From assembly GCF_001563665.1 (NCBI RefSeq), contig NZ_KQ961857.1, forward strand, positions 45,842-90,479: a DNA stretch of 44,638 bases, given 5' to 3'. Positions within the stretch are counted from its first letter, which is position 1. Each line of letters starts with the position of its first letter. This DNA comes from Gardnerella vaginalis. Lineage in GTDB: Bacteria; Actinomycetota; Actinomycetes; Actinomycetales; Bifidobacteriaceae. The notes below the pieces were generated by a model, which was not told the origin of the DNA, made no database searches, and saw only the letters and a program-made list of their open reading frames with translations. Below, piece after piece: positions 8,751 to 17,212 of this stretch. Both the position numbers and the translations under genes were made by a program.

Positions 8751-8809
8751 ACTATCTTTTACTATCGTTTACTATTCCTATTATCGATTACTATCTTTTA
8801 CTATCTTTT
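8751..8809. repeat. Decamer tandem array across the ybeY stop codon
   Basis: About six degenerate copies of ACTATCTTTT run through the last codons of ybeY (stop at 8791-8793) and about 40 bases beyond. Exact copies lie at 8751-8760, 8790-8799 and 8800-8809, with variants between. Confidence 0.85.
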
Positions 8810-9330
8810 GCATGCTCAAGCTCGTATCGTTCTAACTCATTTACAACGCCATCTGGAAGAGTAGCATCATAAAGTTCTCCAGAACGAGCAGCAAAAAAAG
8901 TAAGCAATAATTGCCGTTGCAAACCAAACATTTGCTTTTCTTCATCAGGCGTAGTGTGATCATATCCAAGTAGATGAAGTATTCCATGAATAGTTAATAG
9001 CAACATTTCTTCCATAGTGCTATGACTTGAAGCTAAAGCTTGTTGCTGTGCAACCCAAGGGCATATCACTAAATCACCAAGCATCCCTTCAGATACTTTA
9101 TCATCACTTCCAGGAGTCAACTCGTCCATAGGAAAACTCATAACATCTGTTGGACCTTCTAAGTTCATCCATCTTTCATGCAAACTTGCAATAGGCTCAG
9201 GATCTACGAAAGTAATTGACAAATCAGATTGAGTACTTACTTTCATTTTTTGTAAAACCCACATGCCTAAATCTGAGAAAATCTTAGAATCAATATTCCA
9301 TACAGTTTCATTCATTACATCAACGCTCAT
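8791..9330 (-). CDS. ybeY: Endoribonuclease YbeY (rRNA maturation factor)
   Basis: A single-domain zinc metallohydrolase of 179 residues needed for 16S rRNA 3'-end maturation and ribosome quality control. The diagnostic three-histidine motif is present as [11 protein letters not shown], and the upstream [11 protein letters not shown] and GDLVICPW segments are typical. Its tail ([10 protein letters not shown]) is encoded by a decamer tandem repeat that continues past the stop codon, so the C-terminus may vary between strains. The gene lies between phoH and the CBS-protein gene in the era cluster. Confidence 0.95.
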   Translation of the reverse strand: MSVDVMNETVWNIDSKIFSDLGMWVLQKMKVSTQSDLSITFVDPEPIASLHERWMNLEGPTDVMSFPMDELTPGSDDKVSEGMLGDLVICPWVAQQQALASSHSTMEEMLLLTIHGILHLLGYDHTTPDEEKQMFGLQRQLLLTFFAARSGELYDATLPDGVVNELERYELEHAKDSKR

Positions 9331-9404
9331 AATAATTTACTATCCTCTCAAAAGTAGCAAAATATATCTTTGCAACAAACGACTCATTAGATTCCTAAAA
9401 ATAA

Positions 9405-9434
9405 TTTTAGATTCTTTTAGATCCCTTTAGATTC
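9405..9434. repeat. 10-bp tandem repeat across the phoH stop codon
   Basis: Three consecutive copies, TTTTAGATTC, TTTTAGATCC and CTTTAGATTC. The phoH stop codon (9417-9419) lies inside the middle copy. Confidence 0.85.
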
Positions 9435-10616
9435 TTGTAATTCGCTTGATTCTTTAACTTCTTTAAGTTCTTGAGATTTCTGACGTAGCTCAATCTTCTT
9501 ACGCTCTAAAATAGAATCATAACGATCATAAGCTTCCACAATTCTTCCAACTAAAGCATTACGAACAACATCTTCTGAACGTAAATGTACAAAAGAAATA
9601 TCTTTCACACTATTCAAAATTCGTTCAATTGAAAGCAAACCAGACTTAGGCACAGCTAAATCAACTTGCGTAATATCTCCAGTAATTACCATCGTAGTAT
9701 TAAAACCAAGACGAGTAAGAAACATTTTCAACTGTTGAACAGTGGCATTTTGTGCTTCATCTAAAATCACAAAAGCATCGTTTAACGTACGCCCACGCAT
9801 ATAAGCAAGAGGAGCAACTTCTACAACATTCTCATCAAGATAACGCTTCAATTGAGTAGCACCTAACATATCCGAAAGAGCATCATAAAGAGGTCTTAAA
9901 TATGGATCAACTTTATCGTTAAGAGTACCAGGCAAAAACCCTAAACTCTCACCTGCTTCTACAGCAGGCCTAGTGAGAACAATTCTACGAACACGCCCAT
10001 CTTCTAATGCTCTAACAGCTTTAGCTACAGCCAAATACGTTTTACCAGTTCCAGCAGGGCCAATACCAAAAGTTACAATATTAGAATCCATTGCTTGAAT
10101 ATAAGCCATTTGACCTTGAGTTTTAGCTCGCACAGGATAGCCGCTTGCAAAAGTGATTACACCTTTAGACATTCTAGCTTTGCGATTCAAAGATTTCCTA
10201 GTTGAGTCACGATCAGAATCAAATAAATCACTTTTTATGTAAGAAAACTCGTTTCTTAAAGATGGCACAAAAGAATTATCTAAAACACCACCATTATGAC
10301 CAATATGAGCCAAACCAACATTATGCTCAGAATTTTTAAGTATATCTCTCTCAAGCATACGCTTAACAGAATAAGCATCCATTGGACGCTCATACGCAGC
10401 ATCAATCATTCGCTGTATAGCATACTCAGCTTTTGAAGCATCTTCTTCAAAAGCTGCTTGGCGAGAAACAATTTTCACACTTTTACCATGTACACTAATA
10501 TCTAATTTAGCAAAAGCATGTTCAACTTCTCTTAAACCAGCGTCAGCAACACCAAGAACAGCAACAGAACTTAATTCATCAGGAATTTGCACTATTCGCG
10601 TTGTAGTATGTACCAC
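9417..10616 (-). CDS. PhoH-family ATPase (YbeZ-like)
   Basis: A 399-residue protein with a P-loop NTPase core. Walker A is GPAGTGKTYLA, Walker B is VILDEAQNA, and the family segment RPAVEAGESLGFLPG follows Walker A. PhoH/YbeZ proteins are predicted RNA-linked ATPases that associate with YbeY, which is encoded immediately downstream. The N-terminal 130 residues resemble the small RNA-binding-like domain of PhoH1. The tail is Glu/Lys/Ser-rich (KEVKESSELQESKGI). The start is GTG at 10616, 3 bases after the HIT-protein stop codon, with a GAAGG site within the end of that gene. The tight spacing implies translational coupling. Confidence 0.93.
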   Translation of the reverse strand: MVHTTTRIVQIPDELSSVAVLGVADAGLREVEHAFAKLDISVHGKSVKIVSRQAAFEEDASKAEYAIQRMIDAAYERPMDAYSVKRMLERDILKNSEHNVGLAHIGHNGGVLDNSFVPSLRNEFSYIKSDLFDSDRDSTRKSLNRKARMSKGVITFASGYPVRAKTQGQMAYIQAMDSNIVTFGIGPAGTGKTYLAVAKAVRALEDGRVRRIVLTRPAVEAGESLGFLPGTLNDKVDPYLRPLYDALSDMLGATQLKRYLDENVVEVAPLAYMRGRTLNDAFVILDEAQNATVQQLKMFLTRLGFNTTMVITGDITQVDLAVPKSGLLSIERILNSVKDISFVHLRSEDVVRNALVGRIVEAYDRYDSILERKKIELRQKSQELKEVKESSELQESKGI

Positions 10617-10619
10617 GAT

Positions 10620-10982
10620 TTACAAACTACCTTCTACAAGTTTTTCGCCAGTCAACACATGTGCATGAACATGGAAAACAGTCTGACCAGCAGCTATACC
10701 AGTGTTAAACACAAGACGATACTGTCCATTAAAAGCATCGTTTGCAATATTTTGAGCTACTTCAACAATATGCGCCAAAGTTGAAGAATCATTATTTGCA
10801 AGCTGAAAAACATTCTCATAATGTTTGCGAGGAACAATCAAAACATGCACTTTAGCTTGAGGATTTATATCTTTAAAAGCCACAACACAATCATCCTCAT
10901 ACACTCTAGTACTTGGAATTTCTCCAGAAATAATCTTACAAAAAATGCAATCATTGTCATTATTGCATACCGAATCGCTCAT
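10620..10982 (-). CDS. HIT-family (histidine triad) nucleotide-binding protein
   Basis: A 120-residue Hint-type purine nucleotide hydrolase. The histidine triad appears as HVHAHV near the C-terminus. The N-terminus has the conserved CIFCKIISGEIPS, with its Cys-x-x-Cys pair, and YEDDCVVAFKDINPQAKVHVLIVP. Such enzymes cleave AMP-lysine or other nucleoside phosphoramidates. A GGGGAG site precedes the ATG by 4 bases. It lies between rsmE and phoH in the same-strand cluster. Confidence 0.94.
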   Translation of the reverse strand: MSDSVCNNDNDCIFCKIISGEIPSTRVYEDDCVVAFKDINPQAKVHVLIVPRKHYENVFQLANNDSSTLAHIVEVAQNIANDAFNGQYRLVFNTGIAAGQTVFHVHAHVLTGEKLVEGSL

Positions 10983-11073
10983 AACTCTCCCCTATAGATT
11001 ATTTTCATATAACAAATACTTAATAATTATGCTATTAGCACACTTCTTACTATTTTACACAAAAACATGCCAT

Positions 11074-11871
11074 TTACTCATATCTTCCTAATGCATAAGA
11101 AAGCAGAGATAAAGCTACTGGACCAGCAGTAGATGCGCGCAAAATATTAGATCCCAATACGCAAGTTTTAGCACCAGCGTCAACAAAACTATTCACTTCA
11201 TCATCACTGATTCCGCCTTCAGGACCAACCAGCACATAAACTGAGCGCTCGCGACCATCACAAAGACAACGTTCTGTAAGAGAATTAACATATGACTCTA
11301 TTTTATTCCATGAGCAAGTTGCATCTTGATGTAAAACAACAACTAAATTACCGTAAACGCAAGCTCTTCTACATATTGACAAAATATTCTTACTAGAAAC
11401 ACAATCTTTAAGTTCAGGTATCCAAGCTCTTCTAGATTGTTCACTAGCAGATTGTAGTACTTTACTCCAACGCTTGTCACTTCGACCTTGCTTCCACTTT
11501 GCAATAGATCTATCTGCACACCATGGAATTATTTCATCAACACCAATTTGAGTAGCCATATCTATTGCTTGCTCATCAGATCCGCTTTTAGCTAGTGCTT
11601 GTACAAGAACTAAACGAGTACTTGTACGAGGCTGGCGCAAAAAAGAATTAACACGAACTAAACCATTTTCTTCATCCGTAACAGTAGCACGAATTCGCAA
11701 GCCTTTACCATCTGAAAGTTGCAAATCATCACCAACACTCAATCTCATAGCGCTAATAGCATGACGTTTTATGCGATCAGGCAACTTCAAAGTCCAACCT
11801 TCTTCAATGCCATTTGCAAGCATAGGTGCATCATCGTGATCAATATCTAATAAAAATAAAGCGTCAGTCAT
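11074..11871 (-). CDS. rsmE: 16S rRNA (uracil(1498)-N(3))-methyltransferase
   Basis: A SPOUT-class methyltransferase of 265 residues that modifies U1498 of 16S rRNA using SAM. The C-terminal knot motifs are clear: VGPEGGISDDEV, then LGSNILRASTAGPVALSLLSYA. The N-terminal PUA-like RNA-binding part includes RIKRHAISAMRLSVGDDLQLSDGKG. It is the first gene of the minus-strand run towards era and diverges from the SdhB-like gene. The ribosome binding site is weak (AGG). Confidence 0.95.
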   Translation of the reverse strand: MTDALFLLDIDHDDAPMLANGIEEGWTLKLPDRIKRHAISAMRLSVGDDLQLSDGKGLRIRATVTDEENGLVRVNSFLRQPRTSTRLVLVQALAKSGSDEQAIDMATQIGVDEIIPWCADRSIAKWKQGRSDKRWSKVLQSASEQSRRAWIPELKDCVSSKNILSICRRACVYGNLVVVLHQDATCSWNKIESYVNSLTERCLCDGRERSVYVLVGPEGGISDDEVNSFVDAGAKTCVLGSNILRASTAGPVALSLLSYALGRYE

Positions 11872-11958
11872 AGTTCAAGCCTAACCTGAGGAGCAGCCAA
11901 GGATTTATTCTGTGCAACGATTGTGGCAAACTAGAAATAGAATAAGGAAGGATATTAG

Positions 11959-13047
11959 ATGTGCAAAGAGTACAATCGCAAAACTATTCAAAGCGAAGAT
12001 AATAATGCTTTGGTACTTACTTTGCGCGTATCTCGTTTTACACCTATAACATCTAATTTCGAAAATCAAGAACATGTAAAACAAGAGTTTTCAAATACAC
12101 AATCCACAAATAAAGTACATAAACGAAAACATAAGGAAAACCCATTCGCAAAAACAAAGCACAATAATCCTTTTTCAAAATTAGATGAGTCTGAAAACAA
12201 AAAGCTTCAAGGAAAACATTGGATTCAAGACTACACTATTTGTGCTCATGAAAATGATACGATTTTAGATTGTCTTCTTAAAATTAAACGTACTTTAGAT
12301 CCAACTCTAGCTTTCAGATACTCATGCGGTCATGGAGTATGCGGTTCAGATGCTGCAAACGTAAACGGAATGCCAACGTTATTATGCACTGCAACAATTA
12401 GAGAACATGCTAGAAACACAATTGAAAGCTCAACAATTAAATCTCATGGATTTAGAAAAACAGGATCTAAAACTAATAACTCAACTAATGACTTAGATAA
12501 CACTAACTCAACCACTAACTCAACCACTAATTCAGCAGATGATTCAATCACTAATAAAAAGCTTTATTTAAAGAATACGCATAATAATTTTGGAATTATT
12601 GAACTTTCACCACTTTCTGGATTTACAGTTCAAAGAGATTTAATATGCGATATCACACCAATGATCTCTCAAATAAAACGCTTAGAACCTTACTTACAAG
12701 CAAATAATATAGGAAATCTTAACATTCTTGAGTTTTTGCAAAATCCTCAAGAACTTCAAAAATTTGAGCTTTTAAGTAATTGCATTTTATGTGGAGCATG
12801 CGAAGGAGTTTGCCCTATATATGCAAGCGGAGAAGCATTCATTGGACCAGCTGCTTTAGTTAACGCTGCACGATTTATTTACGATTCGAGAGATAATGCT
12901 GGAAAACATCGATTGGATTTAATAAATAGCGCAGACGGAATAAGTGCATGCCAATCAGTAAGAGCATGCTCAAAACAATGCCCTAGAGGAATCGATATAG
13001 GCGAAGAAATTTGGCAATTAACTACACTCGCAAACGAAAAATCTTAA
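11959..13047 (+). CDS. sdhB: Succinate dehydrogenase/fumarate reductase iron-sulfur subunit-like protein with two insertions
   Basis: An electron-transfer subunit of the SdhB/FrdB type, 362 residues against the usual 230-260. The [2Fe-2S] ligands are C123, C128, D131 and C143 (Asp as third ligand, as in E. coli SdhB). The [4Fe-4S]/[3Fe-4S] ligands are C275, C278, C281 and C285 (CILCGACEGVCP) and C331, C337 and C341 (CQSVRACSKQCP). Two hydrophilic insertions explain the extra length: about 31-85 (Lys/Asn-rich), between LRVSRFTP and WIQDYTI, and about 152-210 (Asn/Thr/Ser-rich), before the FGIIELSPLSGF strand. No flavoprotein or membrane-anchor gene is adjacent. The ATG follows an AAGGAAGG site. 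All cluster ligands are present, so it is probably functional, but its partner is unknown. Confidence 0.85.
   Translation: MCKEYNRKTIQSEDNNALVLTLRVSRFTPITSNFENQEHVKQEFSNTQSTNKVHKRKHKENPFAKTKHNNPFSKLDESENKKLQGKHWIQDYTICAHENDTILDCLLKIKRTLDPTLAFRYSCGHGVCGSDAANVNGMPTLLCTATIREHARNTIESSTIKSHGFRKTGSKTNNSTNDLDNTNSTTNSTTNSADDSITNKKLYLKNTHNNFGIIELSPLSGFTVQRDLICDITPMISQIKRLEPYLQANNIGNLNILEFLQNPQELQKFELLSNCILCGACEGVCPIYASGEAFIGPAALVNAARFIYDSRDNAGKHRLDLINSADGISACQSVRACSKQCPRGIDIGEEIWQLTTLANEKS
12501..12536 (+). repeat. 12-bp coding tandem repeat in the SdhB-like gene
   Basis: Two exact copies of CACTAACTCAAC plus a third with two changes encode the Asn-Ser-Thr-Thr repeat within the second insertion. The unit is a multiple of three, so expansion keeps the frame. 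Confidence 0.9.
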
Positions 13048-13135
13048 AAATCAAAGATCAACTAACATTCTCGCATCTGTAATAGTTATAAGCGATAACA
13101 AAAGGCTCAAAGTTAAATACTCAACTTAAAATAAT

Positions 13136-13903
13136 CTAAGCTCTACATGCTATACGTACTGCTTGTAAAGGATCATCTGTAATAGCAAAAAGATTAGGAT
13201 CAATAGAAGAAATCAAACCTCTTTGCATAACGCTATTTTGTAACCAATCTGTAAGTCCCTTCCAATATGAACTACCAAACAACACTACTGGAACACTAGC
13301 TACTTTGTGAGTTTGAACAAGAGTTAAAGCTTCAAACATCTCATCCATAGTTCCAAATCCGCCAGGGCAAACAATAATCCCAGAAGAATACTTCATAAAC
13401 ATTGTTTTACGCACAAAGAAATAACGAAATTGCATACCAAGATTTACCCACTTGTTAAGACCTTGCTCATGAGGAAGTTCAATACCAAGCCCAACTGAAG
13501 TTCCACCAGCCTCGTTAGCTCCACGATTCGCTGCTTCCATAATTCCAGGTCCACCACCTGTAATAACAGCAAAGCCACGCTTTACAATTTCTTCGCCCAT
13601 AATACGTGCAGCATTATATTCCGGCTCATCTTCCTTAATACGAGCAGAACCAAATACGCTTACAGCAGAACCTAACTTAGAAAGCGCGTCAAAACCATCA
13701 ACAAATTCTGCTTGTATACGCAGAACTCGCCAAGGGTCTTCGCAACGCAAACAAGATTCGTCATTAGCTTGAAAATTCGAATCGTGCTTTAACAATGTTT
13801 CAGTACTACTTTCACTAGGAATCATTGGACCTTTTAACACAGATGCACCTCTATAATACGCTTTATCCATTTGCTCAACATCATGAGATTTTTTAGCTAT
13901 CAA
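13136..13903 (-). CDS. LOG-family Rossmann-fold protein (probable nucleoside 5'-monophosphate phosphoribohydrolase)
   Basis: The hallmark PGGFGTMDEMFEALTLVQTHK (PGGxGTxxE) is present, together with VITGGGPGIMEAANRGA and a conserved VSVFGSARI strand. LOG proteins cleave the N-glycosidic bond of nucleoside monophosphates, classically releasing cytokinin-type bases; the bacterial role is mainly nucleotide turnover. About 255 residues, with an unconserved lead of about 60. Start choice: the frame opens at GTG 13912, but AAGGAG directly overlaps that codon. The TTG at 13903 is 8 bases from the same AAGGAG and fits better. Confidence 0.9.
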   Translation of the reverse strand: MIAKKSHDVEQMDKAYYRGASVLKGPMIPSESSTETLLKHDSNFQANDESCLRCEDPWRVLRIQAEFVDGFDALSKLGSAVSVFGSARIKEDEPEYNAARIMGEEIVKRGFAVITGGGPGIMEAANRGANEAGGTSVGLGIELPHEQGLNKWVNLGMQFRYFFVRKTMFMKYSSGIIVCPGGFGTMDEMFEALTLVQTHKVASVPVVLFGSSYWKGLTDWLQNSVMQRGLISSIDPNLFAITDDPLQAVRIACRA

Positions 13904-13935
13904 AAAATTCACTCCTTAAAACAACAAGCTAAAAC

Positions 13936-13983
13936 ATTACTTTTTAACTTCATTACTTTTTAACTTCATTACTTCGCAACTTC
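13936..13983. repeat. 16-bp tandem repeat across the nhaA stop codon
   Basis: Two exact copies of ATTACTTTTTAACTTC (13936-13951, 13952-13967) are followed by a third with two to three changes (13968-13983) that contains the nhaA stop (13969-13971). A longer degenerate fourth copy extends into the coding region. Confidence 0.9.
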
Positions 13984-15282
13984 ATTATTTCTCGAAACTT
14001 CATTTTTAGCGCCAGAATTATTATCTTTTGAATTTTTTAAGCTCCTCTTATGCATTGCCTTTGATTGCGCAGAAAGTAAGTATCCAGAAACTCCAGCAGC
14101 AATAAGAGAAGCAACCAATACTCCAAATCTCGCTTCTCCAGAAAGGTCAGCATCACTATAAGCTAAGGATGCTATTAACAAAGATACAGTAAATCCAATT
14201 CCACATGCACAAGCTGTAGGCAATAAATCGAATACTCGTAACTTATCTGGAACTTTCAATCCAATAAAACTTTTAGCAACCCAAGCTGTAAGCATAATCC
14301 CAAGAGGCTTACCAATAACTAAAGCAATCGTGATTGCAATAACAATAGGAGAAATAAACAATTCTAATGTAAAAGTTTCAAAATGAACGCCAGTTGCAAA
14401 AAGCGCAAACACAGGCAAAGCAAATAATGAAGAAAGAGGCTGAATTTTCTCACGATATCTTTCAGCGCGCAAAGTTTTTTCACCATGTACTAGATGAGCA
14501 GGAGTAAACAATCCAACCATAACACCAGCTAGAGTTGGATGAACTCCAGCTTGATACATCATAATCCATGCAAAAATACCAACTATCGCAACAAGCGGCC
14601 AAGGTACTCTTTTCAATCGAACTAGCATTGTCCAAAGCAATCCGCAAACAAGCACGCCAACAAACCAATACCAATCATTCAATGAAGAGAAGAAAAGCGC
14701 AATTAAAGCAATACCAAGCAAATCATCAACTGTAGCTAAAGTCATTAAAAACGCTCTTAAGGATTTAGGCAAATATGCCGCAAATAACGCTAATACAGCT
14801 AAAGAAAATGCTATATCGGTTGCTGTAGGAATAGCCCATCCATCGCGCACCATTGCAAGAGAAGGCAACGCTCCAGAAGTCAAGCGCATAATTTCTTGAC
14901 CTGCATGAAATTCAGAAAAAAGTGTAACTGTTCCTACAAATAATATTGGAGGCATAATCATACCACCAACTGCACAAATCATAGGCATAGCTGCAGCTCT
15001 AGGATCAGAAAGAGAGCCAGCTACTAATTCATGCTTTAAATCAAGTCCTACAGTAAGAAAGAAAATAGTAAGAACACCATCTTGCACCCAATGGCCAATA
15101 GACATGGAAATATTAGTGTAAGGTATGCCAATTTGAGTATGAGAAACAGATTCAAATATAGTTGACGTAAAAGGCAAATTAGCAAGCAATAATCCAGCTA
15201 AAGCAAAACCAAGCATAATCAAGCCAGATATTCGCTCATTATTAGCTATATTGCGAGCTGTTAGCAAACTGCGCCGTATCAT
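13969..15282 (-). CDS. nhaA: Na+/H+ antiporter NhaA
   Basis: A 437-residue secondary transporter exchanging H+ for Na+/Li+ to control internal pH and sodium. The essential aspartates of the family are visible in ATDIAFSLAVLAL and in the adjacent pair of ATVDDLLGIALIALFF. Other conserved parts are HWVQDGVLTIFFLTVGLDLKHE and GKPLGIMLTAW. About 12 membrane helices are expected. The C-terminus is a polar Lys/Asn tail (KDNNSGAKNEVSRNNEVAK) encoded partly by the 16-bp tandem repeat. A GGAGG site lies 13 bases before the ATG, which is long spacing. The next gene upstream is tRNA-Arg, with its own terminator between. Confidence 0.96.
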   Translation of the reverse strand: MIRRSLLTARNIANNERISGLIMLGFALAGLLLANLPFTSTIFESVSHTQIGIPYTNISMSIGHWVQDGVLTIFFLTVGLDLKHELVAGSLSDPRAAAMPMICAVGGMIMPPILFVGTVTLFSEFHAGQEIMRLTSGALPSLAMVRDGWAIPTATDIAFSLAVLALFAAYLPKSLRAFLMTLATVDDLLGIALIALFFSSLNDWYWFVGVLVCGLLWTMLVRLKRVPWPLVAIVGIFAWIMMYQAGVHPTLAGVMVGLFTPAHLVHGEKTLRAERYREKIQPLSSLFALPVFALFATGVHFETFTLELFISPIVIAITIALVIGKPLGIMLTAWVAKSFIGLKVPDKLRVFDLLPTACACGIGFTVSLLIASLAYSDADLSGEARFGVLVASLIAAGVSGYLLSAQSKAMHKRSLKNSKDNNSGAKNEVSRNNEVAK

Positions 15283-15436
15283 ATTGTAAATATTTCCTCC
15301 ACAAAACCATTATGCAAAAAGCAATATGCGAAACACTTTAATTTTGCATTATTTAGTATAACTTAGAGGGATAAACAGAGCGAGTTGAAATAAAGGTTAT
15401 TCGGGCTATTCCCCAAAATGAGAATTGAAATAAGAA

Positions 15437-15466
15437 CAAAAAAAGACGCAGTCAAAATCTACGTCT
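15437..15466 (-). terminator. Intrinsic terminator of tRNA-Arg
   Basis: On the minus strand an 8-bp stem (AGACGTAG with CTGCGTCT, one wobble, loop ATTTTGA) is followed directly by a run of seven T. It begins 7 bases after the tRNA 3' end. Confidence 0.88.
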
Positions 15467-15472
15467 AACGCG

Positions 15473-15546
15473 TGCGCCAGACAGGATTCGAACCTGCAAC
15501 CTTCTGATCCGTAGTCAGATGCTCTAATCCGTTGGGCTACTGGCGC
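15473..15546 (-). tRNA. tRNA-Arg (anticodon ACG)
   Basis: A full cloverleaf of 74 bases on the minus strand. The acceptor stem is GCGCCAG with CTGGCGC and discriminator A. The anticodon stem TCTGA/TCAGA encloses loop CTACGGA with anticodon ACG, which is read as ICG after deamination of A34. The T-arm contains GGTTCGAATCC. The CCA end is not encoded. It decodes CGU/CGC/CGA arginine codons. Confidence 0.96.
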
Positions 15547-15610
15547 ATATTACCGAACTCAAACACATTGTTCTCGTTTCCGGCAACTTGACTAATATAC
15601 AACTTATAAG

Positions 15611-15655
15611 ATAAAAACACAAACTTCGGCGTGTCGGCAAAGCTTGTGTTTTTAT
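15611..15655. terminator. Terminator hairpin downstream of the clpP pair
   Basis: A perfect 12-bp inverted repeat (ATAAAAACACAA at 15611-15622, complement at 15644-15655) has a partly pairing GC-containing loop. It lies 37 bases past the second clpP stop and just upstream of the tRNA gene, so it isolates the tRNA from clpP transcription. Confidence 0.8.
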
Positions 15656-15691
15656 ATGTATATTTTCTAGATTTCTTCTACTTATATTATT

Positions 15692-16390
15692 TTACAAATT
15701 CTGCTGCGTATAAGTTTTATCTCTATGCTTCAGAACTTGGTCAACAATTCCATATTCCTTTGCTTGAGGTGCAGTCAAAATAGTATCTACCTCAATATCT
15801 TTGCGAATACGCTCAACATCTTGACCAGTATGTTTAGCAAGAGTATTTTCCAACCATTCACGCAATCTAAGCATTTCTTTAGCTTGAAGCTCAATTTCAG
15901 TTGCTTTACCAAAATCTTGTCCCATAGCTGGTTGATGAATCAAAACTCTAGCATTAGGTAAAATCATGCGCTTGCCTGCAGTACCTGCAGCAAGCAAGAT
16001 TGCAGCAGCAGAAGCAGCCTGGCCTAAGCACACAGTTTGAACATCAGGATTTATATATTGCATAGTGTCGTAAATAGCAGTCATAGCAGTCATAGATCCA
16101 CCAGGAGAATTTATGTACATCATAATGTCACGATTAGGATCCATGCTTTCTAGCACAAGCAATTGAGCCATGATATCATCGGCAGACGTATCGTCAACCT
16201 GAACACCCATGAAAATTATTCGATCATCAAAAAGCTTAGTATACGGATCTTGCGTTTTCATTCCATAAGGAGTTTGCTCACCAAATTGAGGCAAAACATA
16301 ACGGTTATTAAAACGCTGAGCAGAAGAAATACCCTCATAACCAGCTAAACGCTGAGCGCGATACACAAACTTTGCTTCTTCACTTGCCAT
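15692..16390 (-). CDS. clpP: ATP-dependent Clp protease proteolytic subunit (second of pair)
   Basis: A self-compartmentalised serine protease subunit that works with ClpX/ClpC ATPases. The catalytic triad is visible as S127 (GQAASAAAIL), H152 (VLIHQP) and D202 (EVDTILTAPQAKEYGIVD). At 232 residues it has an N-terminal lead of about 30 residues before the conserved core, plausibly a propeptide. It starts 5 bases after the stop of the other clpP, with GAGGAG overlapping that stop, so the two are coupled. In actinobacteria ClpP1 and ClpP2 form a mixed tetradecamer, and this pair probably does the same. Confidence 0.95.
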   Translation of the reverse strand: MASEEAKFVYRAQRLAGYEGISSAQRFNNRYVLPQFGEQTPYGMKTQDPYTKLFDDRIIFMGVQVDDTSADDIMAQLLVLESMDPNRDIMMYINSPGGSMTAMTAIYDTMQYINPDVQTVCLGQAASAAAILLAAGTAGKRMILPNARVLIHQPAMGQDFGKATEIELQAKEMLRLREWLENTLAKHTGQDVERIRKDIEVDTILTAPQAKEYGIVDQVLKHRDKTYTQQNL

Positions 16391-16395
16391 AATAT

Positions 16396-17007
16396 TTACT
16401 CCTCACCTCGCATTGAAGCTGGTGTGGTTACAATCTTATCTACGAAACCATATTCCAAAGCTTGTTGTGCATTAAACCAATGATCATATTCATTGTCACG
16501 GTAAATTTCCTCTACAGTATGACCAGTTTGCTTAGCTGTGAGTTCAGAAAGTGTTTTCTTCATATCCATAATCAATTCAGCATTGATTCTAACATCAGTA
16601 GCAGTTCCACCAACTCCACCAGAAGGCTGATGCATAAGAACACGAGCATGCGATGTAATAAAACGTTTACCAGGCGTTCCAGAACTTAACAAGAACTGTC
16701 CCATAGAAGCAGCCATGCCAACAGCAATAGTTGCAACATCTGGCTCAATAAGCTGCATTGTGTCGTAAATAGCCATACCAGCAGTGATAGAACCACCTGG
16801 AGAATTTATGTAAAGCCAAATATCTTTCTTAGGATCTTGCGCAGCAAGCATAAGCATTTGAGCGCATATGATATTAGCATTCTCATCTTTAACTTCAGAG
16901 CCAAGCCAAATAATGCGATCCTTTAACAATCGATTAAAAATCGAATCTGTTTGGGCTGGCGCTTCATCCTGTTGCATAACAGTAGAAGACGTAAACAGAT
17001 TATTCAC
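16396..17007 (-). CDS. clpP: ATP-dependent Clp protease proteolytic subunit (first of pair)
   Basis: A 203-residue ClpP with catalytic S101 (VGMAASMGQ), H126 (VLMHQP) and D175 ([18 protein letters not shown]). It is translated from GTG at 17007 behind AAGGAG. It differs clearly from the second copy in its loops and N-terminus, which fits a ClpP1/ClpP2 division of labour rather than a recent duplication. The gap upstream (17008-17212) must hold the operon promoter; I see no confident ClgR-type palindrome there. Trigger factor, a common neighbour of clpP, lies about 3 kb away beyond two unrelated genes. Confidence 0.95.
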   Translation of the reverse strand: MNNLFTSSTVMQQDEAPAQTDSIFNRLLKDRIIWLGSEVKDENANIICAQMLMLAAQDPKKDIWLYINSPGGSITAGMAIYDTMQLIEPDVATIAVGMAASMGQFLLSSGTPGKRFITSHARVLMHQPSGGVGGTATDVRINAELIMDMKKTLSELTAKQTGHTVEEIYRDNEYDHWFNAQQALEYGFVDKIVTTPASMRGEE

Positions 17008-17212
17008 TTTATCTCCTTACATTTGTCAATTGTTTCTACATTATCGTGTGCGCGTGACTGTATAGAAAATATTGCGGATATGAAATCAGCGAAATATTCC
17101 ACACTGAATTTCTACATACAATACAAATAATTATTTAACTATTATATAGATTTAGCATGAAATATTTAGTATATTTTTTTATGACTGTAAATTCACTCAT
17201 AGAGGAGAAGTC

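Noticed and set aside
17008..17212. Possible ClgR operator upstream of clpP
   Set aside because: Scattered CGC words are present, but in direct and not inverted orientation, so no convincing ClgR palindrome exists.
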